Under the pieces are notes generated by a model. It worked only from the letters and a program-made list of their open reading frames with translations. It did not search any database and was not told the origin of the DNA. Source: Aromatoleum toluclasticum ATCC 700605 (lineage in GTDB: Bacteria; Pseudomonadota; Gammaproteobacteria; Burkholderiales; Rhodocyclaceae). Taken from it: a DNA stretch of 64,000 bases. Positions 55,615 to 64,000 of the stretch are shown here, piece after piece. Position numbers and translations under genes: made by a program. The stretch is from NCBI RefSeq assembly GCF_000378245.1, contig NZ_KB899493.1, positions 372,001 to 436,000 of the forward strand, in the 5' to 3' direction. Position 1 is the stretch's first letter. Each line of letters begins with the position of its first letter.

Positions 55615-56076
55615 TCAGCCCTGCTGCCACGGCAGCCCGGCATGGCGCCAGCCGCCGATGCGGTTGCGCTGGCCGTTCGCGTCGCGGTCACCCTCGAAAC
55701 CCTCGAGCACGTTGTAGCAGCTCCGGCAGCCGGCCTCCGTGACGGCCCGTGCCGCCTTGTCGGAGCGTGCGCCCGAACGGCACATGAACATCACGAGCGC
55801 CTCGGGATCGACCTCGCGCCTGAATTGCGCAAGGAAGTGCGAATTGGGCACGTTGCCCGGATAGCCCATCCACTCGATCTCCACGGCACCCGGGATGCGG
55901 CCGACCCAATCCCATTCGGCACGCGTGCGCACGTCGACGAGCTTCGCGCCCGGCGCGAGCTGCCACACTTCGTAGGCCTCGCCCGGCGTGAGCGCACCCG
56001 CATACGGGAGCTTCATCTCCTGCGCGCGCTGCTGGGCGAGGCGGAGCAGGTCGGTCAACTTTCCCATTGCATCCAT
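55615..56076 (-). CDS. rhodanese-like protein
   Basis: A 153-residue single-domain rhodanese. ALTPGEAYEVWQLAPGAKLV, DVRTRAEWDWVG and the active-site loop FMCRSGARSDKAA with catalytic Cys are clear. The ending (NVLEGFEGDRDANGQRNRIG, GWRHAGLPW) is the long-tail type common in betaproteobacteria. It moves sulfane sulfur to thiols. Two starts 3 codons apart (56076 and 56067) are possible. Divergent from the CDF transporter gene with a 51-base gap. Confidence 0.88.
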   Translation of the reverse strand: MDAMGKLTDLLRLAQQRAQEMKLPYAGALTPGEAYEVWQLAPGAKLVDVRTRAEWDWVGRIPGAVEIEWMGYPGNVPNSHFLAQFRREVDPEALVMFMCRSGARSDKAARAVTEAGCRSCYNVLEGFEGDRDANGQRNRIGGWRHAGLPWQQG

Positions 56077-56127
56077 CCGGATAGAATTGCTCGATCGGAA
56101 CCCGAGTATACCCATACCGCAGGCGCC

Positions 56128-57306
56128 ATGGACCACCCGACATCAGGCAAGTCGCGCCGCAGCGGCGCAGCCGAGGCACGCAGCCGCGGCATACAGCGCG
56201 TCGCGCTCGTGGCGATCGCCACGAACATGGTGCTGTCCGTCGGCCAGATCGCAGTCGGACTGTACGCCCACGCGTTCAGCCTCGTCGCCGATTCCGCACA
56301 CACGCTCTCCGATCTTTTTACCGACCTGCTCGTCCTTATGGCCGGGCGGCGCGGTGGCGAGCCGGCCGACCGCGACCACCCCTACGGCCACGGCCGCATC
56401 GAGACCGCCGCCTCGCTGCTGCTGGGGCTCGTGCTCACCGGAGTCGGCACGGGCTTCCTGTGGAGTTCGGGCCTGCGCCTGCAGCACATGGACGCCGCGC
56501 TGCCGCTGCACCCCGTCGCCCTCGGCATGGCCGTCATGACGCTCTTCGCGAAGGAACTTCTGTTCCGCTACACGCTCGCCGCCAGCCGACGCCTGAAGGC
56601 CCCCGTACTGGAGGCCAACGCCTGGCATGCACGCTCGGACGCCGCGTCCTCGCTGGTCGTCGCCGTCGGCATCGGCGGCAGCCTGGCCGGCTACCCCTTT
56701 CTCGAACCGCTCGCGGCCGCCCTCGTCGGCTTCCTGATCCTGCACATGGGCCTGCGTCTGGCCTGGAAGGCCGTGCGCGAACTCATCGATACCGGCCTCT
56801 CCGAGCAGGACGTCGCACGCATCCGCAACACCATCCGGGCAACTCCGGGCGTCATCGGCCTGCACGACCTGCGCACCCGCCGCATGGCCGATCGGGTGCT
56901 GTGCGACGCCCACATCCAGGTCGACCCGCGCATCACCGTGTCCGAAGGCCATCAGATTTCCGATGCGGTGTACTTCCGCGTACACGCAGCCCACCCCGAA
57001 GTGCGCGAGGTGCTGGTGCATGTCGACGCCGAAAACGATGCGACCCTGCAGGGCGCCGGACTCGCCCCCCTGCCCGAACGCACCGAAATCGTGCATACCC
57101 TCGAAACCCTGTTCGACCGCCCCCTCGCGACACCGCCGCGCGTGCTGATCCACTACCTCGGCGACCGCATCGAAGCCGAGGTGATCCTCGGGGCCGCCGA
57201 CCTCGGCGAAATCCCCCCCGACGAGTTGCGCCTGCGCATTGACACCCTGCTCGCGGAACGGCCTCACTACCGGGCCATCACCATCCTGGGCCGGATTGCA
57301 CCATGA
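56128..57306 (+). CDS. cation diffusion facilitator transporter
   Basis: A 392-residue CDF protein: six TM helices in the first ~215 residues and a cytoplasmic domain, longer than usual (~180 residues, with a second repeat-like part). Metal sites HxxxD are seen in FSLVADSAHTLSDLFTDLL (TM2) and AWHARSDAASS (TM5). It exports Zn2+, Fe2+ or Mn2+ in exchange for protons. Its stop codon lies inside the first NtrC site of the glnA control region. The metal cannot be fixed from sequence here. Confidence 0.88.
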   Translation: MDHPTSGKSRRSGAAEARSRGIQRVALVAIATNMVLSVGQIAVGLYAHAFSLVADSAHTLSDLFTDLLVLMAGRRGGEPADRDHPYGHGRIETAASLLLGLVLTGVGTGFLWSSGLRLQHMDAALPLHPVALGMAVMTLFAKELLFRYTLAASRRLKAPVLEANAWHARSDAASSLVVAVGIGGSLAGYPFLEPLAAALVGFLILHMGLRLAWKAVRELIDTGLSEQDVARIRNTIRATPGVIGLHDLRTRRMADRVLCDAHIQVDPRITVSEGHQISDAVYFRVHAAHPEVREVLVHVDAENDATLQGAGLAPLPERTEIVHTLETLFDRPLATPPRVLIHYLGDRIEAEVILGAADLGEIPPDELRLRIDTLLAERPHYRAITILGRIAP

Positions 57307-57313
57307 CGGTGCA
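57297..57313 (+). promoter_or_regulatory. NtrC-binding site 1 upstream of glnA
   Basis: TGCACC-ATGAC-GGTGCA: a perfect dyad that fits the NtrC enhancer consensus (TGCACY-N5-RGTGCA). It overlaps the stop codon of the CDF gene, about 220 bases before the predicted transcription start. Confidence 0.8.
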
Positions 57314-57327
57314 TCTACGAACCAACG

Positions 57328-57344
57328 CGCACACTTTCGGTGCG
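57328..57344 (+). promoter_or_regulatory. NtrC-binding site 2 upstream of glnA
   Basis: CGCACA-CTTTC-GGTGCG: a weaker dyad of the same form, centred 31 bases (three helical turns) after site 1, the spacing used for cooperative NtrC binding at glnA in enteric bacteria. Confidence 0.6.
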
Positions 57345-57498
57345 CTCACGCCCCTCTCGCCGCTTCGCGCGCACTCGCCGCGCCTTCCTCCCGGCATTCC
57401 ACCGCTTCGGCCGCCAATTTACTCGCCCCGTTCGCGCGCGTCCGCGATACGCGCAGTCGCCCTTGTGGCAAAATGCCCGGCAAAGTCGAACTTACGTA

Positions 57499-57515
57499 TG
57501 GCACGGATACTGCTT
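57499..57515 (+). promoter_or_regulatory. sigma-54 promoter of glnA
   Basis: TGGCACGGATACTGCTT has GG at -24 and GC at -12 separated by exactly 10 bases and the full TGGCAC half. Transcription should start near 57525, 58 bases before the glnA ATG. Confidence 0.85.
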
Positions 57516-57582
57516 ACCTTCGCTCCATCGGAAGTTTTCCGTTACCAACAACCGCTTTCGCCTCTTCTCATCAGGAGTGAAT

Positions 57583-58992
57583 ATGAACGCTCAAGACGTC
57601 ATGAAGATGATCCAGGAAAACGAAGTCCGCTTCGTCGACCTGCGTTTTACTGATACGCGTGGCAAGGAACACCACGTCGGCCTGCCCGTTTCGGCGTTCG
57701 AGGAAGATCACTTCGAGCACGGCCACCCCTTCGACGGCTCCTCGCTGGCCGGCTGGAAGGGCATCCAGGCCTCCGACATGATCCTGCTGCCGGAAGCCCG
57801 CACCGCCTACATCGACCCGTTCTTCGACGAGACCACGCTGGTCCTGACCTGCGACGTCATCGAGCCGTCCGACGGCAAGGGCTATGACCGCGACCCGCGC
57901 TCGATCGCCAAGCGCGCCGAAGCCTACCTGAAGAGCACCGGCCTGGGCGACACCGCCTTCTTCGGCCCGGAGCCCGAATTCTTCATCTTCGACTCCGTCG
58001 AGTGGTCCGTCGACATGTCGGGCGTGTACAGCAAGATCATCTCGGAAGAAGCCGCGTGGTCGACCGCCGACAAGTTCGAAGGCGGCAACACCGGCCACCG
58101 TCCGCGCGTCAAGGGCGGCTACTTCCCGGTTCCCCCGGTCGACAGCCTGAACGACGTGCGCGCCGCCATGGTGCTCGCGCTCGAAGCTGCCGGCGTGCCG
58201 GTCGAAGTGCATCACCACGAAGTCGCGAACGCCGGCCAGTGCGAAATCGGCACCAAGTTCAGCACGCTGACCCAGCGCGCCGACTGGACGCAGATCCTGA
58301 AGTACATCGTCCATAACGTCGCGCACCAGTACGGCAAGACCGCCACCTTCATGCCGAAGCCGATCGTCGGCGACAACGGCTCGGGCATGCACGTGCACCA
58401 GTCGATCTGGAAGGACGGCCAGAACCTGTTCGCCGGCAACGGCTACGCCGGCCTGTCGGAAATCGCGCTGTACTACATCGGCGGCATCATCAAGCACGCC
58501 CGCGCGCTGAACGCGATCACCAACCCCGGCACCAACTCGTACAAGCGCCTCGTGCCGCACTACGAGGCCCCGACCAAGCTGGCCTACTCGGCCCGCAACC
58601 GTTCGGCCTCGATCCGCATCCCGTACGTCGCGAACCCGAAGGGCCGCCGCATCGAAGCGCGCTTCCCGGATCCCCTGGCCAACCCCTACCTGTGCTTCGC
58701 CGCGCTGATGATGGCCGGCCTGGACGGCATCCAGAACAAGATCCACCCGGGCGACCCCGCCGACAAGAACCTGTACGACCTGCCGCCGGAAGAGGATGCA
58801 AAGATCCCGACCGTGTGCACCAGCCTCGAACAGGCACTCGAGTACCTCGACAAGGACCGCGAGTTCCTGACCCGCGGCGGCGTGTTCTCGAACGATTTCA
58901 TCGACGCCTACATCGCGTTGAAGATGGAAGAAGTCGACCGCATGCGCATCACCACCCACCCGGTGGAATTCGACATGTACTACAGCCTGTAA
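57583..58992 (+). CDS. glnA: glutamine synthetase, type I
   Basis: A 469-residue GSI-beta enzyme, the usual length. [19 protein letters not shown] is the N-terminal signature; [25 protein letters not shown] and [11 protein letters not shown] hold metal, glutamate and ATP sites. The adenylylation Tyr is present in [12 protein letters not shown], so activity should be under GlnE control. It forms glutamine from glutamate and ammonia. AGGAGTGA precedes the ATG. Two NtrC sites and a sigma-54 promoter upstream point to induction under nitrogen limitation. A strong terminator follows. Confidence 0.97.
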   Translation: MNAQDVMKMIQENEVRFVDLRFTDTRGKEHHVGLPVSAFEEDHFEHGHPFDGSSLAGWKGIQASDMILLPEARTAYIDPFFDETTLVLTCDVIEPSDGKGYDRDPRSIAKRAEAYLKSTGLGDTAFFGPEPEFFIFDSVEWSVDMSGVYSKIISEEAAWSTADKFEGGNTGHRPRVKGGYFPVPPVDSLNDVRAAMVLALEAAGVPVEVHHHEVANAGQCEIGTKFSTLTQRADWTQILKYIVHNVAHQYGKTATFMPKPIVGDNGSGMHVHQSIWKDGQNLFAGNGYAGLSEIALYYIGGIIKHARALNAITNPGTNSYKRLVPHYEAPTKLAYSARNRSASIRIPYVANPKGRRIEARFPDPLANPYLCFAALMMAGLDGIQNKIHPGDPADKNLYDLPPEEDAKIPTVCTSLEQALEYLDKDREFLTRGGVFSNDFIDAYIALKMEEVDRMRITTHPVEFDMYYSL

Positions 58993-59014
58993 TCTCCGGA
59001 TTACGCCAAGGTAG

Positions 59015-59045
59015 AAAAGGGACGGGCATTGCCCGTCCCTTTTTT
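59015..59045 (+). terminator. terminator after glnA
   Basis: AAGGGACGGGC, 3-base loop, GCCCGTCCC and six T: a strong intrinsic terminator 23 bases after glnA, separating it from ntrB and ntrC. Confidence 0.93.
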
Positions 59046-59126
59046 ATGGGGTCTAATGCCCCACGTATGCATTGCGGGAGGCCCTCCGCGGCACCGGATG
59101 CATCCCTGACCTTCCGACTGACGGAC

Positions 59127-59594
59127 ATGCGAACACTTCCGGTACTGCTCCTTCTGCTCGTGCCACCCCTGGCCCAGGCCCAGGTTTTCAAATGCGTGGA
59201 CGCCAACGGCGGCGTGACCTACACCAACGACCGCAACCAAGGGCGCGGTTGCAAGCAGCTCAGCGAGGACCAGGCCGTGTCCTCGGTTCCCGCTCCGCCG
59301 AGGCGCTCATCTTCCGCATCGCAACCGACTCCGACGAATTTCCCGCGCGTCGCTCCCGATGCACAGCGCGCCCGCGACGACACCCGCCGCCAGGTGCTGG
59401 ACAAGGAACTCGCCACCGAGGAAGCCGCGCTAGCCGAAGCCGAAAAGGCCGTCGCCGAGCAGGAGGGCCACTACCAGGGCGCCGAGCGCCGGCTGCCCGT
59501 CGTCCAGAACCGCCTGCAGCCGCTACGTGAAGCGGTCGAACTGCACCAGCGCAACGTCGAAGCCCTCAAGAAGGAACTCGGCAACCTGAAGTAG
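59127..59594 (+). CDS. DUF4124 periplasmic protein
   Basis: A 155-residue protein with signal peptide (MRTLPVLLLLLVPPLAQAQV), then the DUF4124 domain (VFKCVDANGGVTYTNDRNQG and a second Cys in GRGCKQLS), a Pro/Ser linker and a C-terminal coiled coil of about 75 residues (LDKELATEEAALAEAEKAVA and on). It is probably periplasmic; the function is unknown. This family is often found between glnA and ntrB in Azoarcus-like genomes. A sigma-54-like site lies just after it. Confidence 0.85.
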   Translation: MRTLPVLLLLLVPPLAQAQVFKCVDANGGVTYTNDRNQGRGCKQLSEDQAVSSVPAPPRRSSSASQPTPTNFPRVAPDAQRARDDTRRQVLDKELATEEAALAEAEKAVAEQEGHYQGAERRLPVVQNRLQPLREAVELHQRNVEALKKELGNLK

Positions 59595-59608
59595 GGGCAA
59601 ATACGAGC

Positions 59609-59625
59609 TGGCGTGTTTTTTGCGA
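59609..59625 (+). promoter_or_regulatory. sigma-54-like promoter of ntrBC
   Basis: TGGCGTGTTTTTTGCGA: GG and GC with the exact 10-base spacing and a T-rich -12 part. A start near 59636 would lie 18 bases before the ntrB ATG. No clear NtrC dyad was seen immediately upstream. Confidence 0.6.
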
Positions 59626-59653
59626 GACCAAAAGGGATTCCGAGAACACACCC

Positions 59654-60724
59654 ATGCCCAACACGCCCAAATCCCCCGGTCTCGCGGGCCCCTTCGCCGG
59701 GCTCGACCTGCTCTCATCGGCCGTGGTCGTCGTCGACGACCATCTGCTGATCCGCTACCTCAACGCCGGCGCCGAAAACCTCTTCGCCGTCAGCCACCGG
59801 CGCCTGATCGGCGCCCCGCTGCCGCAACTCCTCGGCGAACCCGCCGGCCTCGCCGCCGCACTCGACAACGCACTGCGAAAGAACTGGAGCTACACCGGCC
59901 AGGATCTCAAGATCGCCCGCCCCGACGCCGACCCGCTGCACGTCGACTGCACAGTGAGCCCGGCCGAAGCGGCGGGTTTGGGTCTGCTCCTCGAATTCCG
60001 CCCGATCGACGCCCAACTGCGCGTCGCACGCGAGGAACAGCTGCTGCAGCAGCAGCAGGCGAACCGCGAACTGATCCGCAACCTCGCCCACGAGATCAAG
60101 AACCCGCTCGGCGGCATCCGCGGCTCGGCGCAGCTGCTGGAACGGGAACTCGCCGACCCGCAGCTGCGCGAATATACCGAAGTGATCATCGCCGAAGCCG
60201 ACCGCCTGCAGGACCTGATGAACCGGCTGCTGACCTCGCACTGCATGATGCGGCCCGACCAGCTCAACATCCACGACGTGCTGGAACGCGTGCGCCGCCT
60301 GATCCTCGCCGAGTTCCCGGAGATCGCGATCCGCCGCGACTACGACACCAGCCTGCCCGAACTCACCGCCGACCGCGAACAGCTCATCCAGGCCATCCTC
60401 AACATCGTGCGCAACGCCGCGCAGGCGATGGAAGGCCGCGGCGAGATCCGCCTGCGCACGCGCGTCGCCCGCCAGGTCACGCTCGCCAAGCGCCGCTACA
60501 AGCTGGCACTGGAATTGCAAGTGATCGACAACGGCCCCGGCATCCCGGACGAGATCCGCGACAAGATCTTCTATCCGCTGGTCTCGGGGCGCGAAGGGGG
60601 CAGCGGCCTCGGTCTCTCGCTGGCACAGAGCTTCGTCGAGCAACATCAGGGCATGATCGAAGTCGAAAGCCGCAAGGGCCGCACCTGCTTCACCATCCTG
60701 TTGCCGATCATCGACCGTGCCTGA
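59654..60724 (+). CDS. ntrB: nitrogen regulation sensor kinase NtrB (GlnL)
   Basis: A 356-residue soluble kinase/phosphatase: PAS domain (~15-125), H146 in IRNLAHEIKNPLGGIRGSAQ, ATPase motifs NIVRNAAQAM, VIDNGPGIPDEI and GGSGLGLSLAQSF. The sequence around the His is the form specific to NtrB. Under nitrogen limitation it phosphorylates NtrC; PII binding reverses this. ntrC follows 45 bases downstream. Confidence 0.95.
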   Translation: MPNTPKSPGLAGPFAGLDLLSSAVVVVDDHLLIRYLNAGAENLFAVSHRRLIGAPLPQLLGEPAGLAAALDNALRKNWSYTGQDLKIARPDADPLHVDCTVSPAEAAGLGLLLEFRPIDAQLRVAREEQLLQQQQANRELIRNLAHEIKNPLGGIRGSAQLLERELADPQLREYTEVIIAEADRLQDLMNRLLTSHCMMRPDQLNIHDVLERVRRLILAEFPEIAIRRDYDTSLPELTADREQLIQAILNIVRNAAQAMEGRGEIRLRTRVARQVTLAKRRYKLALELQVIDNGPGIPDEIRDKIFYPLVSGREGGSGLGLSLAQSFVEQHQGMIEVESRKGRTCFTILLPIIDRA

Positions 60725-60769
60725 CGCCCCAGGGAACGGCACGATCGCACCAAAAAGGTGCATTAAACA

Positions 60770-62185
<1,416 letters not shown>

Positions 62186-62203
62186 CTATCCGTCCACTAC
62201 TCA

Positions 62204-62278
62204 GTTCGCCCTGAGCCGAGTCGGTCAAATTCTCCGTTCGCACTGAGCCTGTCGAAGGGCGCTGCCTGGGCCTTCGAC
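62204..62278. repeat. REP-like dispersed repeat with hairpin
   Basis: Two copies of a GTTCGC(C/A)CTGAGCC unit (62204-62217 and 62236-62249), the second continuing TGTCGAAGG, which pairs with CCTTCGAC at 62271-62278. The TTCGCCCTGAGCCTGTCGAAGG type is a dispersed intergenic repeat known from many proteobacteria. It fills the gap between ntrC and birA. Confidence 0.7.
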
Positions 62279-62325
62279 ATTCTCGGCCTCACCGGCTGCG
62301 CACCGCACTCGTGCATGCGCATGCA

Positions 62326-63180
62326 ATGACGGATAATGCAGGTTTTCACGTACCGCACGGGAAGACCGGCTTGAGTGCATCCACCTCCGGCGCGCCGCTG
62401 AACGCCGCAGCCATCCACCAGCAACTCGGCGAGCTCGCCGGCACCTTCGACCTCCGGGTGCTCGAAGAGTGCGCCTCCACGAACAGCGTACTCATGGACG
62501 CGACGCCCGCCGACGACGGGCGCATCCACGTCGTCGTTGCCGAACGCCAGACCGCGGGGCGCGGCCGGCGCGGTCGCCAGTGGCAGTCGTGGGCAGGCGG
62601 CAGTCTGACCTTCTCGACGCTGTGGCGCTTCATGCCCGGCGCCCCCGTGCCGGCCGGCCTGTCGCTCGTCGCCGGCCTCGCGGTCGTGCGCGCGCTGGAG
62701 ACGCTAGGCGTGCCGGGCCTGCAGCTCAAATGGCCCAACGACGTGCTCGTGAATGGCCACAAGCTCGCCGGCATCCTCGTCGAACTGCTGCCCGGTCGCG
62801 GACGCACCCCGGCTGCGGTGGTCGGCATCGGCATCAACCTGCACCTGCCCGCAGGAGCACGAATCCCCGATCAGCCCGCGGTCACCGACCTGGGCGAACA
62901 CCTCCCGGCGCTGCCCGACCGCAACCGGCTCCTGGCGGCAGTCCTGACCGAGCTCCACGTCCTGTTCGACACCTACGCCGCCGCCGGCTTCCCCGCGCTG
63001 CGCGGTGCATGGCAGCAGCGCAACGCCTTCGCCGACCTGCCCGTGCGCATCACCGGCGACGGGACCGAGCTCAGCGGCATCTGTGCTGGCGTCGACGACG
63101 ACGGCGCTCTGCTCCTGCGCACCGACGCGGGCCTGACCCGCATCCTCACCGGCGAGGTCTCGCTGAGGGCCGCACAGTGA
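62326..63180 (+). CDS. birA: biotin-acetyl-CoA-carboxylase ligase, no DNA-binding domain
   Basis: A ligase of about 270-285 residues. The biotinyl-AMP site is GRGRRGRQWQSW, and KWPNDVLVNGHKLAGILVE and GIGINLH follow; a C-terminal SH3-like domain is present. There is no N-terminal winged helix, so it should biotinylate AccB but not act as a repressor. The start is uncertain: ATG 62311 and 62326 have no ribosome site, while a TTG at 62371 has GGGAAG before it. The stop overlaps coaX by 4 bases, a common betaproteobacterial pair. Confidence 0.9.
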   Translation: MTDNAGFHVPHGKTGLSASTSGAPLNAAAIHQQLGELAGTFDLRVLEECASTNSVLMDATPADDGRIHVVVAERQTAGRGRRGRQWQSWAGGSLTFSTLWRFMPGAPVPAGLSLVAGLAVVRALETLGVPGLQLKWPNDVLVNGHKLAGILVELLPGRGRTPAAVVGIGINLHLPAGARIPDQPAVTDLGEHLPALPDRNRLLAAVLTELHVLFDTYAAAGFPALRGAWQQRNAFADLPVRITGDGTELSGICAGVDDDGALLLRTDAGLTRILTGEVSLRAAQ

Positions 63181-63905
63181 TCCTGCTGATCGACGCCGGC
63201 AACACGCGCGTCAAGTGGGGCCTTTTCGGCAACGGCGCGTGGCAGGACGAAGGCGCGCTCGAACACGCGCGCGTCGGCGAGCTCAACGCTATCGCACAAG
63301 GCCGCGCGGGCATAACCCGGGTTTTCGGTTCCAACGTCGCTGGCGCCGGCATCGCCGCCGCGATCGCGCACGCCCTGCACGGCCACGCCCCCGCCCCGGA
63401 ATGGCTGCGCTCCTCGGCCGCATGCTGCGGCGTGCGCAACGCCTACGACGAGCCCGACCAGCTCGGCACCGACCGCTGGGCCGCGCTGATCGGCGCACGC
63501 GCCCTGCACCCTGCCGCCTGCCTCGTCATCAACGCCGGCACGGCCACCACGATAGACATCCTCGACGCCGACGGCCTCTTCCGCGGCGGCCTGATCCTGC
63601 CCGGCGAGCACCTGATGCGCCGCTCGCTCGCCCGCGACACCGCCCAGCTTCCCTTCGCCGAGGGCCGCTACGTCGAAGCGCCGCGCAACACCGCCGACGC
63701 CATCGTGTCCGGCTGCCGCAACGCGCAGGCCGGCGCCGTCGAGCGCATGTTCCGGCAGATTGCCGACGAGCCGCGGGCCGTGTGCCTGCTGAGCGGCGGC
63801 GGCGCCGACGCGCTCGCCGAACTGCTCGCCATCCCGTTCCGCCGCGTCGACAACCTGGTCCTCAAGGGCCTCGCCGTCGCCGCCACACAGCCCGACACGC
63901 CGTAG
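63177..63905 (+). CDS. coaX: type III pantothenate kinase
   Basis: A 242-residue CoaX. LLIDAGNTRVKWGLF is the phosphate loop, and NAYDEPDQLGTDRWAALIGA and NAGTATTIDILD hold the pantothenate and catalytic Asp sites. It does the first step of CoA synthesis, is not feedback-inhibited by CoA, and needs a monovalent cation. GTG start overlapping birA (GTGA). coaD, a later step of the pathway, is at 34.8 kb. Confidence 0.94.
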   Translation: MILLIDAGNTRVKWGLFGNGAWQDEGALEHARVGELNAIAQGRAGITRVFGSNVAGAGIAAAIAHALHGHAPAPEWLRSSAACCGVRNAYDEPDQLGTDRWAALIGARALHPAACLVINAGTATTIDILDADGLFRGGLILPGEHLMRRSLARDTAQLPFAEGRYVEAPRNTADAIVSGCRNAQAGAVERMFRQIADEPRAVCLLSGGGADALAELLAIPFRRVDNLVLKGLAVAATQPDTP

Positions 63906-63953
63906 CACGGGCCAATCGCCACACTGCCGCAAGACACCGAGGGAGACTACAAG

Positions 63954-64000
63954 ATGACCGAACCCACCCGTATCCTGCTCGACGAGAACGAGATCCCGAC
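63954..64000 (+). CDS. tryptophan-synthase-beta-like protein (TrpB2), first residues
   Basis: Only 15 codons and part of a sixteenth are in the window: MTEPTRILLDENEIP. The RILLDENEIP string is the usual opening of TrpB2-type tryptophan synthase beta homologues. GGGAG lies ~11 bases upstream of the ATG. The call depends on the opening alone. Confidence 0.5.
   Translation, partial: MTEPTRILLDENEIP

Overview
The window looks like a chromosome of a GC-rich betaproteobacterium, most likely of the Azoarcus/Aromatoleum/Thauera group (Rhodocyclales). The reasons are the gene orders lolB-ispE-tRNA-Gln-prs-rplY-pth-ychF and ftsY-ftsE-ftsX / M16 pair-rsmD-coaD-ferredoxin, and glnA followed by a DUF4124 gene and ntrB-ntrC under sigma-54-type promoters. 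This assignment rests on recalled gene content and order, not on a database search.

Region 1 (1-14.8 kb) is the right-hand part of an integrated genomic island, with lower GC and different codon use from the rest. From 8451 down to 1 runs one long minus-strand array with very tight gene junctions. In order it holds a SNF2-type helicase with a DUF3883 tail, a MazE/MazF-like pair, a GHKL-type ATP-binding protein with a STAS-like N-terminus, a DUF4325 (STAS-like) protein, a PIN-domain protein, a PtuA-like AAA ATPase with a PtuB-like HNH nuclease (Septu-type pair), and the start of a DUF1156 DNA methyltransferase that leaves the window. It reads as a composite antiphage locus: a helicase/methyltransferase backbone with a nuclease pair, a toxin pair and a possible partner-switching/PIN module inserted between them. 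From 14.6 kb down to 8.9 kb is the mobility module: a tyrosine integrase, an unknown protein, an AlpA-like regulator, a CHC2 zinc-finger protein, a DUF3987 protein and three small accessory genes. The right end is a truncated 3' part of a tRNA-Met gene with its old terminator, the expected scar of tRNA-targeted integration.

Region 2 (15-28.7 kb) is mostly single metabolic and stress genes: alpha/beta hydrolase with M14 peptidase, ridA, an erythrose-4-phosphate dehydrogenase-like gene, a small secreted repeat protein behind an FNR-like box, hydroxypyruvate isomerase, bacteriohemerythrin, a thioesterase, a methyltransferase, a YejK-type nucleoid protein, a cupin, a hybrid histidine kinase and a radical SAM/SPASM enzyme.

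Region 3 (28.7-45.6 kb) is core genome: ftsYEX, the paired M16 peptidases, rsmD, coaD, ferredoxin, a dynamin-like GTPase, mutM, a TPR protein, lolB, ispE, tRNA-Gln, prs, rplY, pth and ychF.

Region 4 (45.6-57.3 kb) holds rluA, a GtrA / membrane glycosyltransferase / GtrB-like set opposite a ChbG/HpnK-type deacetylase, gluQ, an SDR, DUF2789, cardiolipin synthase with an EEP phosphatase, nadA, a rhodanese and a CDF metal transporter.

Region 5 (57.3-64 kb) is the nitrogen-regulation block: two NtrC sites and a sigma-54 promoter ahead of glnA, then a DUF4124 gene, a second sigma-54-like promoter, ntrB and ntrC. It is followed by birA-coaX and the start of a TrpB2-like gene. No CRISPR array, rRNA or complete insertion sequence was seen.
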